A stretch of DNA of 64,000 nucleotides from Ypsolopha sequella (Eukaryota > Arthropoda > Insecta > Lepidoptera > Ypsolophidae): NCBI GenBank assembly GCA_934047225.1, contig OW203988.1:3506229-3570228 (forward strand), given 5' to 3'. Both the position numbers and the translations under genes were made by a program. Each line of letters opens with the position of its first letter. The stretch's first letter is position 1. Of the stretch, positions 1-10,775 are shown piece by piece. Under the pieces are notes generated by a model. That model was given only the letters and a program-made list of their open reading frames with translations. It did no database searches and was not told where the DNA came from.

Positions 1-254
1 TAGGCCCCCCCTCCCCGCGCCGGTTTTGGTGCCAGCTGGCATGGAGCACCGTGTTAAGACGGAGTCACGGGGTTACTCACCGCCGTACCGGGAATACCCG
101 CGGTTAGAGTACCACCCGCCGTACTCAGGGAGAGTTGGAGGCTACGCTCCCCCCAGGGTGGGGATGTGCACACACCAGCCGTATTATTGCCAGTGGACTG
201 GTCCTGCACTCCACAGGTGGGGTAGCCTGTAACTAGCTTGTTCAAGCCATGAGT

Positions 255-592
255 ACGGAACCGCGGACGGTTCTGTTGCCTACCGCGATGGCTCGCGTCT
301 AGGGCCCCAGGGGGGATTGAGTTAGGGTAAGGGCCCTCTTCGACTTGGAAAGTCAAGTGGCGCACCGATTAGTTTTGAACCTGGAGGTTTCGTCGGTGCC
401 GCTCCTAGGTATTGGTGGACTGGAGTTGAATCAGCGGCTGCAGCCATGGTTATAGACAATATTGTCGGCTGGCAGCCTTCTTTGGACCTTCCTCCGTCCA
501 CAATCTCATGCACGTCAGGTCTGCATCTGGCAGACCCACGTTTTGTCATCCGGCCCCAGTCGATGTTTTCCTGGGCGCGGATTTGTTAGGAT
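255..592 (+). pseudogene. Retropepsin relic of Bel/Pao pol
   Basis: The translation in shifting frames gives VLLPTAMARV, then a stop, then RALFDLESQ, and later CHPAPVDVFLGADL. In Bel/Pao elements the matching motifs are LLPTA, a catalytic DSG-type triplet in the context LLDSGSQ, and a VLLGAD-like flap region. Here the residues after the catalytic aspartate have changed (DLE in place of DSG), an in-frame stop follows ARV near 302, and a frame change is needed near 541. The protease can no longer be made or work. In a live element it would cut the Gag-Pol polyprotein. Confidence 0.75.
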
Positions 593-924
593 GGATCCTA
601 TTTGGTTTTTAAAAGACTCTGGGTTCTTCTTCATTGGTGGAGGTATCCACAATTTTGGATATTCGATATTTGATTCGATACTTGGATTATTACGTTCGAA
701 CTTAGGAAATGGCTTTCAAATGAACATATACTGTTTGCAGATTTGGAGGATCCCAATATGATGGTGGTATTATGTTGAAATACCAACCAGTCAATGATAT
801 TCATATATTTTGTCCCCAGCCGTGAGTGCAGAGGAGCGTTGGAGCGCATTGGTACACTGGGTACGTGTACTTCAGGCGGACCTCATCAAGTTTAGACTTC
901 GAGTTCTGCGCGAGGATCACGCCA

Positions 925-1620
925 GGCTGAAGTGAGCGGTTGCTCGTTTGAATCCTTTCACGGATTATGAAGGACTTCTGCGTTTTGGAGGCTGATTTTG
1001 GAGAGCTGACCTGCCATACGGAAGTCTTCATCCTTTGCTTCTACCCAAGACGGACCTTTGGTAAATCTGTTGGTGTCGGATTGACACATACGTAATGCGC
1101 ACGGGGGTTTTCAGCAATCGCAACGCTCGGGTTGTGAAGGCATACCTTGTGTATTTGTGTGCTTGGCCACCAAGGCCGTTCACTTGGCAGTGGTATCAGC
1201 TTTGACTACGGAGGCCTTCGTCGCCGCGTTGGATCGTTTCGTGTCGCGTAGGGGTTTACCTTCACTTATTCGTTCTGACAATGGCACAATCTACAGAGGT
1301 ACTGCTAATGATATTGTTATTTTTTGTTTTGTAAATAACTATGCTAGTTTAAGTTAAATCTTCGCCCGGAAAGGGGTAACTTGGCGGTACAGTCCCCCAA
1401 ATTGCCCTCACTGGGGAGGGAATTTTTTTGAAGCTGCCGTCAAGTCGGCGAAGACCCACCTCCGCTGCGTTATTTGGGAAACTGTCCTAATTTTTGAGGA
1501 GCTTGCCACTGTATATTGTTAAGTGGAAGCAGTCCTCAACTCTCGTCCTCTCTGTGGTCAGACAGGACTGAGCATCCTAGGGAAGGAAATTTAATTCTTT
1601 GGAAGGATATGAACTTGCTA
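925..1620 (+). pseudogene. Integrase relic of Bel/Pao pol
   Basis: The region near 945-1050 reads as LRFGG followed by LPYGSLHPLLLPKT, the segment just before the HHCC zinc-binding module. At 1157-1318 the frame gives a core-domain start (CLATKAVHLAVVSALTTEAF), then RRGLPSLIRSDNGT, where the D of SDNG is the second acidic catalytic residue. A stop-rich patch of about 70 bases follows, and then GIFEAAVKSAKTHLR (about 1420-1460), FEELAT and VEAVLNSRPLC (about 1495-1555), typical of the C-terminal half. A TAA interrupts the segment before VEAVLNSRP. The live protein would insert the cDNA copy. This copy has several frameshifts and stops and is non-functional. Confidence 0.85.
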
Positions 1621-1791
1621 TCCTTGTTTGGCGCCGGGGCCGTATATTAAAGTTGTTTTGGCGGAGACGGAACTCCACGCGTCGCAGAGGTGTTGGTCGA
1701 AGGTTCGATTTTGTGACGAGCCATGACAACTCTCTCCCGTCTCCCGGTTGTATGAGCTAGTGGACTGATTGCTCAGCCCAGAGCGGGGGAC

Positions 1792-2345
1792 TGTTCAGAA
1801 TAAAATGTATATTTCGGAACGCATCCATCAAGGGTCTATATAATTTGTCTATGGACTTGGAGCTGTCAAAAACGAGGGACGTGGAATTTTCTTGGTATAG
1901 ATCGCGGACGATTTTAATATGTGTTATTAAGGGCTTAATAGAAGGGAAATCGGTGCGGACATCGTAAAAAACAGTATTCAGTCAATGGTTGATGTTATTT
2001 TGGCGTGACGGCCACTTTTTTGTGAATTTCATGTGTGTGTGTGACATAACCTGTGTCCACGCGGCTTCCGACAAGTGGACTTGTTAATTACGATTCGAAG
2101 GGTTCGGATGCATCCCGGGGTAGGAGGGTTGTGTTTAGATTCATCGTGGAAGGTGATCTACGTGTCACGGCACCGACACGCCTTGGTCTCCGCAGCGAAG
2201 GGTCTTCGTGCGAGGACTACTTGATGAGGTCATCATACAACTGTCTGGTAGGACATTTTATATTAAATATTAGATCATAAGATACTTGTATACTATAAAT
2301 CTGGGACAGCTATGGGCCCCTGCTCCAACTGCAAGTATCGCCCTT
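1792..2345 (+). repeat. Probable 3' LTR of the Bel/Pao element
   Basis: It begins TGTTCAGAA directly after a purine-rich tract, as expected at a 3' LTR, and contains a TATATAA box near 1838. The right edge is a guess: no second LTR lies in the window to compare, and no target duplication was found. Just to its right (2345-2430) lies a degenerate piece resembling the short retroposon at 19514-19828. Confidence 0.45.
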
Positions 2346-2547
2346 TAGCATACAATTAGTGGTGTCTGAGCGTGGTTATGGAATCCTCGCACCAGTGACG
2401 TCGATGCCCGTCACTAGTCAGTATTACTACTTTTTATATGCTACAATTTCTGGTAGCAACGAGCGTTTATATCAAACAGTTAAATCAATAATTATTAATC
2501 TAATAAAATACCAGTAAAATGTTCACGTTCCACGTGCTTTGTTTTTG

Positions 2548-2993
2548 GGGTTCCGTAGTACCTAAAAGGTACACCTTTATGGTGAGACTGTTGTCCGTCC
2601 GTCCGTAGGTCACAGCCTCATAGACATGAAATTTGGCAAAAAATAGCAATTTAAAAAAATTTGAGCACAAAGTTCTCATTTGTTCTCATATAAAAAAGAA
2701 GTAGGTACTTAAAATAAATTTTAAAATATATTTTATAAAAATACAATATGGCTATCAAATTGTATGTATTAAAAAGTTTATTGTAAAAATATATAGTTTG
2801 GCTATGTTTAATTGCATCTGTTTCGATAAATACTTGAAAAACAATAAAAAATATATATCTGTTCAAGTAAAGATTACAGGAAAAGTAAAGCAATTGAGAA
2901 ATTCACAAAAAAATTACAAAATTAAATTAAATTATCATCCAAAATACGGAACCCTAGGTACGCGAGTCTAACTCGCACTTGGCCTTTTTTTTT
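2548..2993 (+). repeat. Interspersed repeat B, copy 1
   Basis: It starts GGTTCCGTAGTACCTAAAAGG, continues through CTTTATGGTGAGACTGTTG and CCGTCCGTCC, and ends GACTCGCACTTGGCC just after ACGGAACCCTAGG. The same order recurs at 28431-28952 and, on the other strand, at 25960-26712. This copy has internal deletions. The family is non-coding. It is a very familiar lepidopteran repeat, but I cannot assign it to a formal transposon class from the sequence. Confidence 0.85.
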
Positions 2994-4315
2994 TCATAAC
3001 TTACCTCATTTGTATTCAGCCAGTAACAATATTACACCTCTTTGCACATTGAAATTACTGGTGAGTCAGTTGAGTAAATATAACAAACCTCATTCTATAT
3101 TCGTGATAGATGATACGACAGATATGGATTCTCATACTAATATTGCCGACCGCTTTTTCACCACTTCTAAGTTCAATTTATCTTGAATAAGGTTGTGATC
3201 GTATTACTCACTTGTTTGAGAAAAATAGAAGGTTATACATTTTTTTTATTCATAAATAATACGTACGGGTTTTTGCTTTTGGCTTTTTATTTCACAATTT
3301 TTGAAAGACTTCTGAAGATTATGTTTCGATAAAATTGTGCATTAAATTCCGGGCTGAAACACATTTTTTATGTATTGTATTGCTAGATTCTTCAAACAAG
3401 TAAGAATAAACTATGGTTTTGCATGTATAATCCTCTTAAATACATTTTAAGAATACTATCAGATAACATTCAAGAAGGAATGTCTAGAATAGAGGTTTAG
3501 GAATCCAAAGTCATTTCAAAACCTCGTTATCAACATAATTTCAAATCTTGAATTCGAAATTTAAATGTTAATAAGAACTTGAGGGCAGACAAACCAGCAG
3601 TTTGAATATAAAGTGCATTCTTTCCTTTTTACTCTCAAGACAGTTTTGGGTTTAAGAAAGAAACAGAAAATTTGGTTAGCGAGTTAAACGGCTATTTTAA
3701 AGATCTCTTCGTTTTTAATGAGTAATTCTGTTCACAATATTGCAACTGGTGGAGATATAAAATTATTTTATCGTTGGCAAATAAAATGCAGAGAATTTCT
3801 CATTTTCTCTTTAGACAGCCTAAAATTATTATGCAAAATGCTGTTTAAAAATATTTTTTTATACAGTTGATCCACCAATGTTTTAGATAAAATTTTTAAT
3901 TTGCTCGACAGGAATTTCATTTTCAAGCAAAATTTTGATAAATTATTGAAAACAAACATTTGTCTTTTTGTTCATATAGGAAGAAATTGTACTTTTGTGG
4001 GGAATAGCAGTTTTGTTTTCATTTTAAAATTAGTTATTTTATTATAGAGGAATACAAACTATTCGACATTGATGAAGCAAACACCGGTAGTGCTGTACCA
4101 GTTTGAGTTTAAATTTATTTACTTTATTTATTAGAGATAATGTTAGATGTGTGATGAAAGAAATGTTCTGGAACGCTGGAAGAAATATTTTGAAAGTTTG
4201 TTTGAATGCAGAATCAGGGATAACTCCTCAAGACAGTCGCGAAATAGACAACGATGAAGAAAGCGTAATAAGTATGAAAGAAATTGGAACAGAAAAAAGA
4301 TTTTTTAACCGTTTT
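2994..4315. other. AT-rich stretch, nothing recognised
   Basis: Open frames are short, use AT-rich codons and show no motif. A 4103-4330 open frame starting MSLNLFTLF runs into the palindrome cluster and looks fortuitous. Confidence 0.5.
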
Positions 4316-4905
4316 ATTATATATATATATATATACAGATTCTTATGAATATTAAAGTAGAAATTGAATAAAAAAGAAAATTTTCGAGATATATTTCGAC
4401 CCACTTGGGATCGTCGTCAGTCGAATATAGAAAAATCCATATTTTCCATATTCGACTGACGACGATCCCAAGTGGGTCGAAATATATCTCGAAAATTTTC
4501 TTGGATATATATATATACAGATTCTTATGAATATTAAAGTAGAAATTGAATAAAAAAGAAAATTTTCGAGATATATTTCGACCCACTTGGGATATGGAAA
4601 TATGGATTTTTCTATATTCGACTGACGACGATCCCAAGTGGGTCGAAATATATCTCGAAAATTTTCTTTTTTATTCAATTTCTACTTTAATATTCATAAG
4701 AATCTGTATATATATATATCCAAGAAAATTTTCGAGATATATTTCGACCCACTTGGGATCGTCGTCAGTCGAATATGGAAAATATGGATTTTTCTATATT
4801 CGACTGACGACGATCCCAAGTGGGTCGAAATATATCTCGAAAATTTTCTTTTTTATTCAATTTCTACTTTAATATTCATAAGAATCTGTATATATATCTA
4901 TAATA
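4316..4905. repeat. Cluster of three palindromes made of one repeated arm
   Basis: The same arm of about 90 bases (core TCGAGATATATTTCGACCCA, then CTTGGGATCGTCGTCAGTCG) occurs six times in alternating orientation: forward at about 4342-4430, 4520-4597 and 4722-4780, reverse at about 4450-4502, 4609-4715 and 4795-4900. TA runs (TATATATATA) separate the units. Open frames on both strands repeat each other (for example FDPLGIVVSRIWKIWIFLYS) because of the symmetry and are not genes. It is probably one palindromic MITE that inserted into itself or was amplified by repair of a hairpin. Confidence 0.9.
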
Positions 4906-5046
4906 AAACGGCTAAAACAGAAAAAAGAATGCTTCGGTGGTTTGGACATATAGAGAAGATGAATGACAGTAGAGTGACAAAAGAAATGTATGGTGCGCAA
5001 GTGGAAGGTACATATTACTCGATTATTACTCGAAGGTACTTGATAC

Positions 5047-5272
5047 TATTATGTATCTTTAAATGCCAACTGGATTGGGTACTTACCATCAAAAACATAG
5101 ATATACTATCGAATTCCGATGGTCTAAGGATATGTTCGCACTTGAAGTGACGACACAGTTCGTAAAAAAGAGTAGTTCAATACCCACTAAAGACAGTTTT
5201 AAAAGTTCCGTTTTTATCTAGGATTTTGATCATAGGCACCCAGTCCAGTTGGTACCCAAAGATACATAATAG
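5047..5272. mobile_element. Palindromic MITE
   Basis: The left end CTATTATGTATCTTTAAATG and the right end, read in reverse complement as CTATTATGTATCTTTGGGTA, form imperfect terminal inverted repeats of about 35 bp, continuing with CCAACTGGATTGGGTA versus CCAACTGGACTGGGTG. The interior is non-coding. Confidence 0.75.
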
Positions 5273-5372
5273 AGGGGTGCTTCGCTCGTCTCCCTATGTA
5301 ATACATATAACCTAACAAGCTGCTCCTCGCACCGCTCGTTGTTGCACCTATTTTTGACTTTTTGGTGAAAGA
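5273..5372 (+). repeat. Repeat shared with 57925-58030 (opposite orientation)
   Basis: CGCTCGTCTCC, then CACCTATTTTTGACTTTTTG and GTGAA match, in reverse complement, TTCACCAAAAGTCAAAAAAT and AGGTGCGACGACGAG near 57940. It is a small interspersed repeat without coding content. Confidence 0.65.
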
Positions 5373-5499
5373 CTTTCGATTTCGGCTTAGGGGCTACAGC
5401 GCTTGTATTCTGCTGAACCCTGACTTAATTAATATTAAAACTTAACCTATACCTATGCTACGTGGCTTATATTTAAATATACATAAAGACAAGAAGATT

Positions 5500-5600
5500 T
5501 AATAATTGAACCCACGATCTTGCTTGCACGATAAGCGCGCTGCCGGCTGCAACTGCAGAAAGCAATAGGTCGTAGGTTCGAATCCTAGCCCGAGGATTTC
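5500..5600. repeat. Two tRNA-type B boxes in opposite orientation
   Basis: TTGAACCCACGATCTTG (about 5506-5522) is the reverse complement of a B box and matches the SINE at 30365-30564. GTAGGTTCGAATCCTA (about 5571-5586) is a forward B box. Neither has a complete tRNA cloverleaf around it, so these are probably SINE fragments, not tRNA genes. Confidence 0.45.
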
Positions 5601-6177
5601 TTTTTTAATATTTATCATTCTTGGAATTTGTTTTTCATTAATCCTTTCTTTTGTAATGCACTATAATAATAATATTTAGGATCGTTCTAACTTACAAAAA
5701 GTACCGGCTACCACAAACATATTGTTTTTAATAATTTTCACCAATTTACGTTTTTAGAATCACAAAAATGTTCTCATTTGGATATTTCAAGTAGGATCGC
5801 ACATTTCCTAAAGTCATTTGCAAAAAAATACTCCACATTCCTTGTTTGATTTTTAAATTCACGCTAAAAATAACAATTTTTGACTAAAATTTCAACAGCA
5901 TTTCCAACGATGTTTTTAATAGAGTTTCCAGCAGAAAACTTCGTTATCCGTCGACCGCCAACGTCCGTCCATGCTTGTTTTTCCACCGCCGCCATTGGCC
6001 TTTCATTTTTTTTTAGAAGCATTTGCAAAGGAATTAAAATTAAAAGTCCGCACTAACATTTTTCTGTTGCTTTTTGGGTTGTTTGTTTTCTGCTCATCAA
6101 GTTCATGAAATCGAAATAAGTTTTAGATTATTCCTCCTTTTCATTTTCCTTCGATTTTTCTTCGTTAACAGAATTAT
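5601..6177. other. No gene recognised
   Basis: AT-rich sequence with T and A runs. I see no repeat matching other parts of the window and no coding signal. Confidence 0.4.
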
Positions 6178-6610
6178 GACTTAAAGGTAGAATTAAGAGG
6201 CTATGCCAATTTTATTTTTGTCACTGTCACTCCAAGCGAAAAATCGCGCAGTACGAGAGGGGCGGATTCAGGGCAAAAGCGAAAAATGTTAGTTTTATAA
6301 TTTTTATAAAAAAACTAAAGCAAAATTTCAAATATCAAATGTCTAAATATTGTTGAAACACACCCAATAAAATATGTTTGAGTTCTATAAATGGTTGCTA
6401 TACGTCAAACGAGGAGAAAAAGTGTGTTTGAAGACCTCATTTCAACAATTATTTCTGTCGAGGAAAATTTATCCACACATGTTTTCCAATTTCAAATCCC
6501 TAGAGTATATAGTCAAAATGCATATACCAGAAACTGATTATAATTTTCCGTGTATTTCATGAAATACACAGAAAAGAAATACCCGTATTTTTTTCGCAAA
6601 TCGCCCTAAC
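6178..6610 (+). repeat. Interspersed repeat F, copy 1
   Basis: It shares with 29318-29705 (reverse strand) and 43166-43345 the run from GACCTCATTTCAACAATTAT through GTCAAAATGCATATACCAGA to TGTATTTCATGAAATACACA and CCCGTATTTTTTT. It also carries a start region (TGTCACTGTCACTCCAAGCG, then CGAGAGGGGCGGATTC) seen again at 29640-29700 and, diverged, at 53960 and 50010. ATGAAAT-type palindromes sit near one end. No coding content was seen, and the class is unknown. Confidence 0.8.
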
Positions 6611-7384
6611 TAGAAGGTTTCGTAATTTAATATTATTTAAGAGGACCAAAGAAGAGCGCGGTAGTTTCGAAAATTACCTTACAAATTTGTTTGTTAAAGG
6701 AATTTCCTTTAGAGTTTGTTATTTGTTAGTGTTTACAAACGCACAATTATGGCTTGCAAAGTGGATCATGGTTTTAAAAGCCCTTCGTAAAGATAATATG
6801 TACCTACACAAATTCTATCTCTTTGTTATAATAAAAACAATTGTATTTATACTACACCTGCTCGGAAAGTACCTTCTTACTTTTTTGAAAACGATGCAGA
6901 AAATACGTCATTACTGTCATACAAATATGCGTATAAATCCATTGTTAACGTGCTTGAGCTGGCAGAAAAAGTTTAAATGCAAATCTATTGTTGACGTGCT
7001 GTTTTTTTTAATATAGCATTAGCAAGTGGCCAGTATCATTTTGCGAACTCGGACATAAAAACTTTTTGTCTTTTGCCATAATATGATTAAATTAGGTTAC
7101 CTACCAAGAAGTTTATAACCATACTCTAGTATGTCAATTGTTACCTACTGATGTTATCAAAAGAAATGAAAACGTTAAAATTACGCACGAATCGTTTTGT
7201 TTTGTTTTGTCTAAATTTTAAATTTGTAAAATTACTAGCTAGCTTCTGTCTAATGAAAGCTGAGAGTAACTTTACCTGACACGGGTATGGAAAGTAGGTG
7301 TGGGATATTACATGTGGGATACGTACAAGTGTTTTTAAACATGATTTGTCTTTTATTTTCCTCGTAGGTGTAGTATAAAGCACT
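6611..7384. other. No gene recognised
   Basis: An open frame at 6687-7016 (109 codons, hydrophobic) and one at 7141-7383 on the other strand show no motif. I do not regard either as a gene. Confidence 0.4.
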
Positions 7385-7505
7385 ATGTATCACTCGGAAG
7401 AAAGTGCGATTCCCAACTCGTGTGTATTGAGGCCCTTGGCTTCGCCTCGGGCCTCAAACTACACCCTCGTTGGTAATCGTCCCCTTTCTTCCCTCGGTGA
7501 ACAAT
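7385..7505. repeat. Small foldback element
   Basis: CACTCGGAAGAAAG at the left pairs imperfectly with CTTTCTTCCCTCGGTG at the right, and GATTCCCAAC pairs with GTTGGTAATC. The centre, GAGGCCCTTGGCTTCGCCTC followed by GGGCCTC, is itself hairpin-forming. Probably a MITE. Confidence 0.6.
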
Positions 7506-8129
7506 GTATTATTGTCCACAAAACGTTTATATATGTTATTATACCCAACCGGTTTTGCGTATAACCATTCTCAAAGGTTATTTGATTAAAAATACATATT
7601 ATGAAATTTTACAATGTTGTTTACATTTTTCTTGCGTGCGATTAATAACTTAATTACATTCTCAACCCCCTATGAAATCAACTGCAAAATTAAAATTGTA
7701 TTTTGTGTTTTATAAATACGAAACTTACAAATGTTATCATATGTTTTAAGGAAAAGCTTAACTTTTGCAAGTATTTTAGTGTAGCGTAAAAATAATGTAA
7801 AACTCTAATGTCAAACTAACAAAAGTAGGAACTTATGATATTTGAACGAGAGTTTCTCACCTTTAAGTGTACTGCGTCTTTTGATCTCGACGCCACCTAG
7901 TGTTTCGGATTTTTTCTGGCGCCATTTATTCTGTAAATAAATATAAATTATTTGTTTTTATAAACTAGGATAGTTATTTTATACAGCAATATTTTTAATT
8001 TCTATAAAAAATGCAAATTTTCAAGTTATACTTATTCAAACAGAAAAATAATACTAGTAACTATAAACATAAATAAAGTTTTAAAAAATATTTCTTTTTG
8101 TAGCAAAAGGTATTACAAAAACCTAAAAA
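7506..8129. other. AT-rich, no gene recognised
   Basis: Nothing beyond AT-rich sequence with a few short hairpins. Confidence 0.4.
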
Positions 8130-8600
8130 TAATTTGAATTCCTCATCCTTAATTTATATGAAAGTTATACCAAATATGCGTTTGTGTGAAATCACGACGC
8201 GTTAGTATTTTTTGCTGACGGAGCGGATTGCTCGCTCGTTACTGTTCTTAACAAAGCGAGAAACGTGAGGCGTTTTCTTTTTTTTTATCTTTTTTTGAAG
8301 TAAGTAGTTATATATGATGTTTATATTTTCATAAATAACAATAACTATGCTACCATTTAGTATCTTTTTTAATCTTAAAAAGTAACTATTCTTTACGTAA
8401 CATCTGCTTGAAGCGAAAATAGTTTACCGTCATTTTCAGGTTTTTGCTAAAATCTCCATTTTTTTTTGGGTAACGGCATTAAAAAAATGTAAAAATTTAC
8501 TTCCACATCTTTAATTTATACGAAAATGATACCAAATATGCCCTTGTGTGGAATCACGACGCGTTAGTATTTTTTGTTTACGGAGCGGCAGGAGCTTACT
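8130..8600 (+). repeat. Direct repeat pair of about 75 bp
   Basis: The segment around 8153-8230 (TTATATGAAAGTTATACCAA through AAATCACGACGCGTTAGTAT, TTTTTGCTGACGGAGCGG) recurs at about 8515-8590 with a few changes (TTATACGAAAATGATACCAA through GAATCACGACGCGTTAGTAT, TTTTTGTTTACGGAGCGG). The spacer is AT-rich. It could be one element with a partial tandem duplication. Confidence 0.75.
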
Positions 8601-9145
8601 CCGACATCCATACCCCCCTGAATAGTGTAACTGCTGGGGGTAGGCCTTAATCTGCTCATTTTGACTTAGGCTACACCAGTACCAAGTTTCATGCTTCGGT
8701 CACTATCTGAAGGATCTCCAGATAGAAGGGCCTGTTTGCTTACTTCTTTTAGTGACTGTACATACCAAACTATTGTTTCATACTTTTTCTTTGATACGAC
8801 TTAGTTTTCCAGGAAATTAATTGATTCTCTTCTTCTCAAACTATGTTCGTTTGGTCCAAAACTAAAGTGAAGGCGTTTTGTCTTTTGAACTTCCTTTTTT
8901 TAAATAAATACTTATCTTATACACTGGTGAATTTCTTAATCGTCAAATTACATTTTCTTCTACTGAACCCTACATTAAACAATACATTTAAATACTTCAT
9001 AGTTTTTTTTAATTAACTAATGTTTCTACTCGGCTGCGACCGGGGCTGAGCGTATGGGCAATGATATTTACTATTATAGTACAGGTTTTGTCACTCAGTA
9101 CGGTGGAAACTTTTTAAAATCAATCTTCAGTTGACATCCTACATG
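8600..9145. other. No gene recognised
   Basis: 8590-8770 has more balanced base composition (CATACCCCCCTGAATAG, CTGGGGGTAGGCCTTAATC) than its surroundings and may be another transposon relic, but no motif supports it. The rest is AT-rich. Confidence 0.35.
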
Positions 9146-9149
9146 ACTT

Positions 9150-9400
9150 TATCCTCAAGATATTCACTCGAGAAAACGACATATCTACTTTGTATTCCGA
9201 CAGCTCGAATGCAATGTTTCAAATCTTCTTTTAATCTTCGTACAGCTGAGATGTGGAACTCCATGTCAACGGCTGTATAGTTACAGACCATCCATCCGAT
9301 AGTTAAAGAACTAAATTCCTTTAAAAGAAGATTAAATAAGTACCTTCGGGGCGAGCGCTCTTCATCCTCGGTCCCATTGACGAAGCGTAAGCTCATTAAG
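9150..9400 (+). pseudogene. LINE reverse transcriptase, C-terminal tail relic
   Basis: The forward strand reads FNLRTAEMWNSMSTAV, a stop, and then VKELNSFKRRLNKYLRGE. This layout (R.A..WNSLP...V..L.SFKRRL..YL) is the standard end of jockey/CR1-group non-LTR retrotransposon polyproteins. A frame on the other strand (9139-9426, containing LRFVNG) is an antisense reading and was discounted. No catalytic domain remains. Confidence 0.6.
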
Positions 9401-9987
9401 AATTGAATAAACAAACAAAGCCACAAACCTCGGAAAGATCACTCGATTCAGTACTGCTTTTTCAAGTTTTGTAAGGACAAAACTTGGTAACTTTTAGTTT
9501 TGATTGAATGATTTATCGCTATTTTACAACTAATAAAAATCAATTATTTGAAAATATAACAATCAATGGAATGTTCCTAATTTAATGCTCCAAATCGCTT
9601 TACCACCAACCTTAGACCACACAAAACTAGGGGGAGGAAAAGAAATTAATTTTTCACTTGTTCTCGAGACACAGGAAAGCTCTTAGTACACGTCGCTGCT
9701 TCATTAATGGTTGAATAACTTATTATTTATTAACTTTCAGATGATGAGCTGTTTTTATTACGTCTTCCTGACTACGAAACTTGGGAAATTATCGCTGGAG
9801 GAGTTTTTAAGTGTTTTGTAACTTGGGAATTTTGTATTTATTACAGCAAGAAGTAAGTTTTAATTATTATTGAACAACTTAATTGTTGGTTATCCCTATC
9901 GCTGCTTAATACATAAAAGTGAAAATTTCTTGGTTTGTCACATCTCGAAAAATACTTGATATATCGACATGATATTTTTACAACTTT

Positions 9988-10334
9988 TTTTTTATGCCAA
10001 TTTCTGCGGTATAAAGATGTGCTTAACCGCCACATGAAGAAATGTGCAATAGACCCAGCACAATGGGATACACTGGCAGCAGACAGACCACATTGGAGGC
10101 AGGCTGTGAACACTAAGGTGTATGCTTTCGAGTCGATTAGACGCGCTGAGCTCGACACAAAACGAGACCAGCTTAAGGCCCGACCACCAGTGGCCATCAA
10201 TTATAATATAGTTGGAGGGGTGCTGATGTGCAGTGAATGTGGTCGCACGTTCACTGCAAAAATCGGCTACGTCAGCCACGTGAGGGCTCACCAGCGCCGC
10301 CAAAAACGGCCTTGAAGAATTGATTTATTGATTG
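9988..10334 (+). mobile_element. 5'-truncated LINE tail with C2H2 zinc finger
   Basis: The frame from about 9990 to the stop near 10315 reads [29 protein letters not shown], then [20 protein letters not shown] and ends [20 protein letters not shown] plus H. The last part is a C2H2 zinc finger (C-x2-C, then H-x3-H) of the kind found at the extreme C-terminus of some non-LTR retrotransposon polyproteins. An 8-bp direct repeat ACAACTTT lies at 9980-9987 and 10335-10342 and may be the target duplication. The frame has no catalytic part. Its last 108 codons are intact, so the insertion is fairly young. The tail at 25306-25560 is a diverged relative. Confidence 0.75.
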
Positions 10335-10350
10335 ACAACTTTATAGAGCA

Positions 10351-10514
10351 GCGGGTCTACCGCGTAATTTTCATTTGTATCAACTTCAAACAAATGCATG
10401 CGAAATTCAACGCGTGCAAAAGAGATGGCATGTTAGGCGGGTGTCGTCGCACGCATATCAAATTTCAATCTCAAGTTGATGTTGATGAAAATCAGAATTA
10501 CGCGGTAGACCCGC
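10351..10514. mobile_element. MITE with perfect 18-bp inverted ends
   Basis: GCGGGTCTACCGCGTAAT at 10351-10368 is matched exactly in reverse complement at 10497-10514. Weaker inverted similarity continues inward (TTTCAT...TCAACTT). It is non-coding, and no clear target duplication was seen. Confidence 0.85.
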
Positions 10515-10697
10515 AGGTCCTAGTTTAAATTAGGCTTGGTACCATCTTCCCCGGTGGGTCATCTCCGGTACCGGGGAGGATGGGGAAAAAAGTGTCATAG
10601 TCTTGATGTCATAGATGGCACTTTTTTGTACCTTTGTTGGCAATGAAAAGATTTGCTTTGAATTTTTAATATTTTTATTACTTATCATACTCTCATA

Positions 10698-10726
10698 AGC
10701 AACGAACTAAAAGTTAGTTCGTTGCT
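10698..10726. repeat. Perfect 13-bp-stem hairpin
   Basis: AGCAACGAACTAA and TTAGTTCGTTGCT are separated by AAG. No T-run follows directly, so it is not a typical transcription terminator. Likely a foldback relic. Confidence 0.7.
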
Positions 10727-10775
10727 CGTAAGTTAATCTTTATCATTACAAAATGTGTATTATAAATATAAAACC

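Larger units (their letters stand above)
1..2345 (+). mobile_element. Decayed Bel/Pao-type LTR retrotransposon
   Basis: A GC-richer block that stands out from the AT-rich surroundings. In order it holds a proline- and tyrosine-rich stretch (about 26-230), an aspartic protease relic (255-592), a stretch without similarity (about 593-810), a zinc-binding and integrase relic (925-1620), a purine tract (GAGCGGGGGA, ending 1790) and a TGTTCA start typical of a 3' LTR. This is the usual Bel/Pao order, but reverse transcriptase and RNase H are missing, and both enzyme relics contain stops and frameshifts. The element is therefore dead and internally deleted. The 5' part lies outside the window or is lost. 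Bel/Pao is inferred from the wording of the protease and integrase motifs. Confidence 0.8.

Noticed and set aside
4317..5150. Open frames of 106-170 codons on both strands near the palindrome cluster
   Set aside because: The sequence is its own reverse complement in blocks, so both strands give the same peptide; no start or codon signal supports a gene.
9139..9426. Minus-strand frame of 95 codons with LRFVNG, reminiscent of the Las1 start
   Set aside because: The plus strand of the same interval reads as a LINE C-terminus, which explains the open antisense frame; the similarity to Las1 is only six residues.
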